From Thermoplasmata archaeon (lineage in GTDB: Archaea > Thermoplasmatota > Thermoplasmata > SG8-5 > JAGLSY01): a stretch of DNA of 6,180 nucleotides. The notes under the pieces are model-generated. The model saw nothing but the letters and a program-made list of their open reading frames with translations, did no database searches and was not told the DNA's origin. The DNA lies in contig JAGLSY010000044.1 of the NCBI GenBank assembly GCA_023135545.1, positions 1-6,180 of the forward strand, written 5' to 3'. Positions 5,229 to 6,180 of this stretch are shown piece by piece (within the stretch, counting starts at the first letter, position 1; the number at the start of each line of letters is the position of its first letter). Made by a program: the position numbers and the translations under genes.

Positions 5229-5276
5229 ATGTTAAATATAAAAAATTTACTTACCTTCTCTAGGTCAAGGGGGTAA
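5229..5276 (+). CDS. Possible 15-residue leader peptide
   Basis: ATG at 5229 opens MLNIKNLLTFSRSRG and stops with TAA at 5274-5276, three bases before the ATG of the DUF5678-like gene and in the same frame. A strong Shine-Dalgarno site, GGGGAGG (5219-5225), stands 3 nt before the ATG, somewhat close. With the TATA box at 5188-5195 the predicted mRNA would start right before it. Ribosomes finishing here would be placed at the next start codon, so translational coupling is possible. It could also be a fortuitous ORF within a leader, or a formerly longer N terminus of the next gene closed by a stop. Confidence 0.4.
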   Translation: MLNIKNLLTFSRSRG

Positions 5277-5279
5277 AAA

Positions 5280-5453
5280 ATGAAAAAAGAAGAGCAATGC
5301 ATACCTAAAAAAGGAGACTGGGTCGTTATCGTTAAAGACAAAATAGTAGCATGCGAAAGCAATCCAAAAGATCTAATGGTAATTGCGGATAAATATCCAC
5401 CTGAGGATGTTATTATAGCCAAGGAACCATCTTCAAATTATTGTTATTACTAG
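5280..5453 (+). CDS. DUF5678-like small protein
   Basis: A 57-residue protein too short for most ORF callers: MKKEEQCIPKKGDWVVIVKD, then KIVACESNPKDLMVIADKYP, then PEDVIIAKEPSSNYCYY. The core 'G-D-W-V-V-I-V-K-D-K-I-V-A-C-...-D-L...A...' matches the pattern I know as DUF5678, short proteins with a WVA-x-x-x-G-x-VVA hairpin and one helix. They are often encoded just before retropepsin-like proteases, which is the arrangement here. AAGGGGG (5267-5273) lies 6 nt before the ATG and fixes the start. The stop at 5451-5453 is 8 bp before the ATG of the protease frame, so the two form an operon. No enzymatic motif is visible; function is unknown, and an accessory or partner role for the protease is inference from context only. 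The Cys residues at 7, 25 and 55 are unremarkable. Confidence 0.72.
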   Translation: MKKEEQCIPKKGDWVVIVKDKIVACESNPKDLMVIADKYPPEDVIIAKEPSSNYCYY

Positions 5454-5454
5454 G

Positions 5455-5460
5455 TTTTTT
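5455..5460 (+). terminator. T6 run between the DUF5678-like gene and the protease frame
   Basis: Six T directly after the DUF5678-like stop (tag g tttttt a ATG). In archaea such runs can cause partial termination, so it might lower expression of the protease relative to the first gene. No hairpin precedes it. Confidence 0.25.
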
Positions 5461-5461
5461 A

Positions 5462-5919
5462 ATGCCAGCTAAATTAACTTTTAAATACCAATTAAAACCT
5501 AAACCAGAGAATTAAAACCTAAACCAGAGGGGCCATTATATCCATTAATTCGGATTAGACTATATAATAAAAAAGGAGAAACCAGAACTTTTGAAGGGTT
5601 GTTAGACTCAGGAGCCGACGGTTTATTTTTACCACTCTGGCTAGCAGAAATCTTCGATCTTCCCAAGTTAGAGAAGATTGAAACATCTGGCGTTTTAAAG
5701 AGCGGCACATGTTATAAAACAAAAGTTGGATTAACTGTAGGAACATCTAAAAAACATAAAGTAGATTTTGGTTTTGTGGACGCGGCATTTCCTGAAACAA
5801 ATAACGATATACCAATTTTGATTGGAAGGGATCCACTTTTTAAGATATTTGAAGTCACATTTAAAGAATATGCTGCAAAGCCAGTAATAGTCATGGAGCA
5901 AAAAGTTTCTCTGAAATAA
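5462..5919 (+). pseudogene. Retropepsin-like aspartic protease gene, frameshifted by a 20-bp tandem duplication
   Basis: The frame begins ATG CCA GCT at 5462, 8 bp after the DUF5678 stop, and reads MPAKLTFKYQLKPKPE before an exact repeated 20-bp block shifts it into a stop (TAA, 5513-5515 in that frame). Reading past the second copy in the other frame gives GPLYPLIRIRLYNKKGETRT, then FEGLLDSGADGLFLPLWLAE and so on to the stop at 5917-5919. Deleting one copy yields one uninterrupted ORF of 145 residues. The catalytic motif is D-S-G-A (near 5605), followed later by the 'DIPILIGRDPLFKIFEVTFK' strand-turn that ends retropepsin-type domains. Such proteins act as dimers. The frame downstream has no other damage, so the break is recent, reversible or an artefact. 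A start at TTG 5599 would remove the N-terminal strands and is implausible. Confidence 0.85.
5490..5529 (+). repeat. Exact tandem duplication, 2 x 20 bp
   Basis: The unit aattaaaacctaaaccagag occupies 5490-5509 and again 5510-5529 with no mismatch. As 20 is not a multiple of 3, one extra copy disrupts the protease frame. One copy, or four, would keep the frame. The single-copy product would read Y-Q-L-K-P-K-P-E-G-P across this point. Confidence 0.97.
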
Positions 5920-5928
5920 TTATACAAA

Positions 5929-5976
5929 CCGCTCCGAGCAGGGGGTTGGCGTAGCCAAGGGCCAGCACAGGAGCGG
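5929..5976. repeat. Hairpin-forming inverted repeat in the G-rich right flank
   Basis: CCGCTCC (5929-5935) pairs with GGAGCGG (5970-5976). Inside, TTGGC (5946-5950) and GCCAA (5954-5958) form a second stem around GTA. On the minus strand the outer stem is followed by a T-rich stretch (TTTGTATAATTATTT), so it could also act as a terminator for something transcribed leftwards from beyond the window. Confidence 0.5.
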
Positions 5977-6180
5977 AAGGGTGGGCTGTCAGAGGGCGGG
6001 TCTTATTGATGTTTCAGTATGGAGGGGGAGGAAGGAAGGAAAAGCAATCCACCAGCAAGGCATATCTCTGCAAAGCAAAACAGATATCATCAACATGCCC
6101 CGCCCGAGGCCATATCTTTGGCCGAGGGTTGCGCAGCCTTTCATTCATATTTGCCAGGCGGAGTCCTTATCTACACCCAG
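5977..6180. other. Gene-free G/C-rich stretch with nested inverted repeats, possible structured RNA
   Basis: I see no supported coding region here; all minus-strand frames close within about 36 bases of the right edge. Pairings visible by eye: GGGCGGG (5994-6000) with CCCGCCC (6099-6105), inside that TTGATG (6006-6011) with CATCAA (6088-6093), then ATATCT (6062-6067) with AGATAT (6082-6087), and beyond them GGCCA (6108-6112) with TGGCC (6119-6123). A purine run (6021-6044) lies in the large internal loop. I tested it by eye for RNase P, SRP RNA and tRNA signatures and found none. Confidence 0.4.

Noticed and set aside
5599..5919. Retropepsin-like gene starting at TTG 5599
   Set aside because: This start lies two codons before the catalytic D-S-G-A and would remove the first strands of the domain. 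A sensible N terminus exists upstream once the 20-bp duplication is allowed for.
5929..6180. RNase P RNA, SRP RNA, tRNA or group II intron domain V
   Set aside because: I looked on both strands for GGAAAGTCC, the SRP GGAAG loop with its asymmetric partner, a T-arm GGTTC and the domain V hairpin, and found none convincing.
6095..6180. Plus-strand open frame running off the right edge
   Set aside because: Only 28 codons from an ATG, no ribosome site, rich in Pro and Arg, and inside a region of strong inverted repeats; not enough to call a gene.

Overview
The window looks archaeal, most likely a euryarchaeote of the Thermoplasmata (Thermoplasmatota) type; the phylum is inference. Supporting evidence: TATA boxes lie about 25-31 bp in front of start codons, so several transcripts look leaderless or nearly so, and Shine-Dalgarno sites appear mainly in front of internal operon genes. 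There is a short free-standing NifU-like protein, an archaeal-style winged-helix protein, and a secreted Asp-box protein with a 'GWNL' C-terminal module of the kind I associate with archaeal surface proteins. No phylogenetic marker gene is present.

Left part (1-2116, minus strand, moderate GC). A radical SAM protein with a C-terminal helix-hairpin-helix (890-2116) is followed 28 bp later by a DUF4130 protein (268-861). This is the known paired family set of putative DNA modification/repair proteins. Downstream is the N-terminal part of a YdeI/OmdA-like gene that runs off the left edge.

Middle (2117-3354). A NifU-like protein (2397-2660, minus) and a winged-helix protein (2717-3112, plus) diverge from one palindromic TATA box. 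Two intergenic gaps, after the 3' ends of these two genes, each hold one copy of an 85-bp element. The copies align without gaps and fold identically into an 11-bp outer stem and an inner hairpin, with paired base changes preserving both stems. Each copy is bracketed by a pair of short direct repeats about 170 bp apart. At the second copy the repeat is the 3' end of the winged-helix gene, and every difference is synonymous.

Right part (3355-5919, visibly A/T-rich). A secreted 589-residue Asp-box (BNR-like) repeat protein is followed by a two-gene module. It has its own promoter and a 15-codon leader ORF, then a 57-residue DUF5678-like protein and a retropepsin-like aspartic protease gene. The protease reading frame is broken by an exact 20-bp tandem duplication close to its 5' end; removing one copy restores a 145-codon ORF whose start lies 8 bp after the DUF5678 stop.

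Right edge (5920-6180). No convincing gene. The stretch is G/C-rich and contains several nested inverted repeats, so it may encode a structured RNA that I could not identify.
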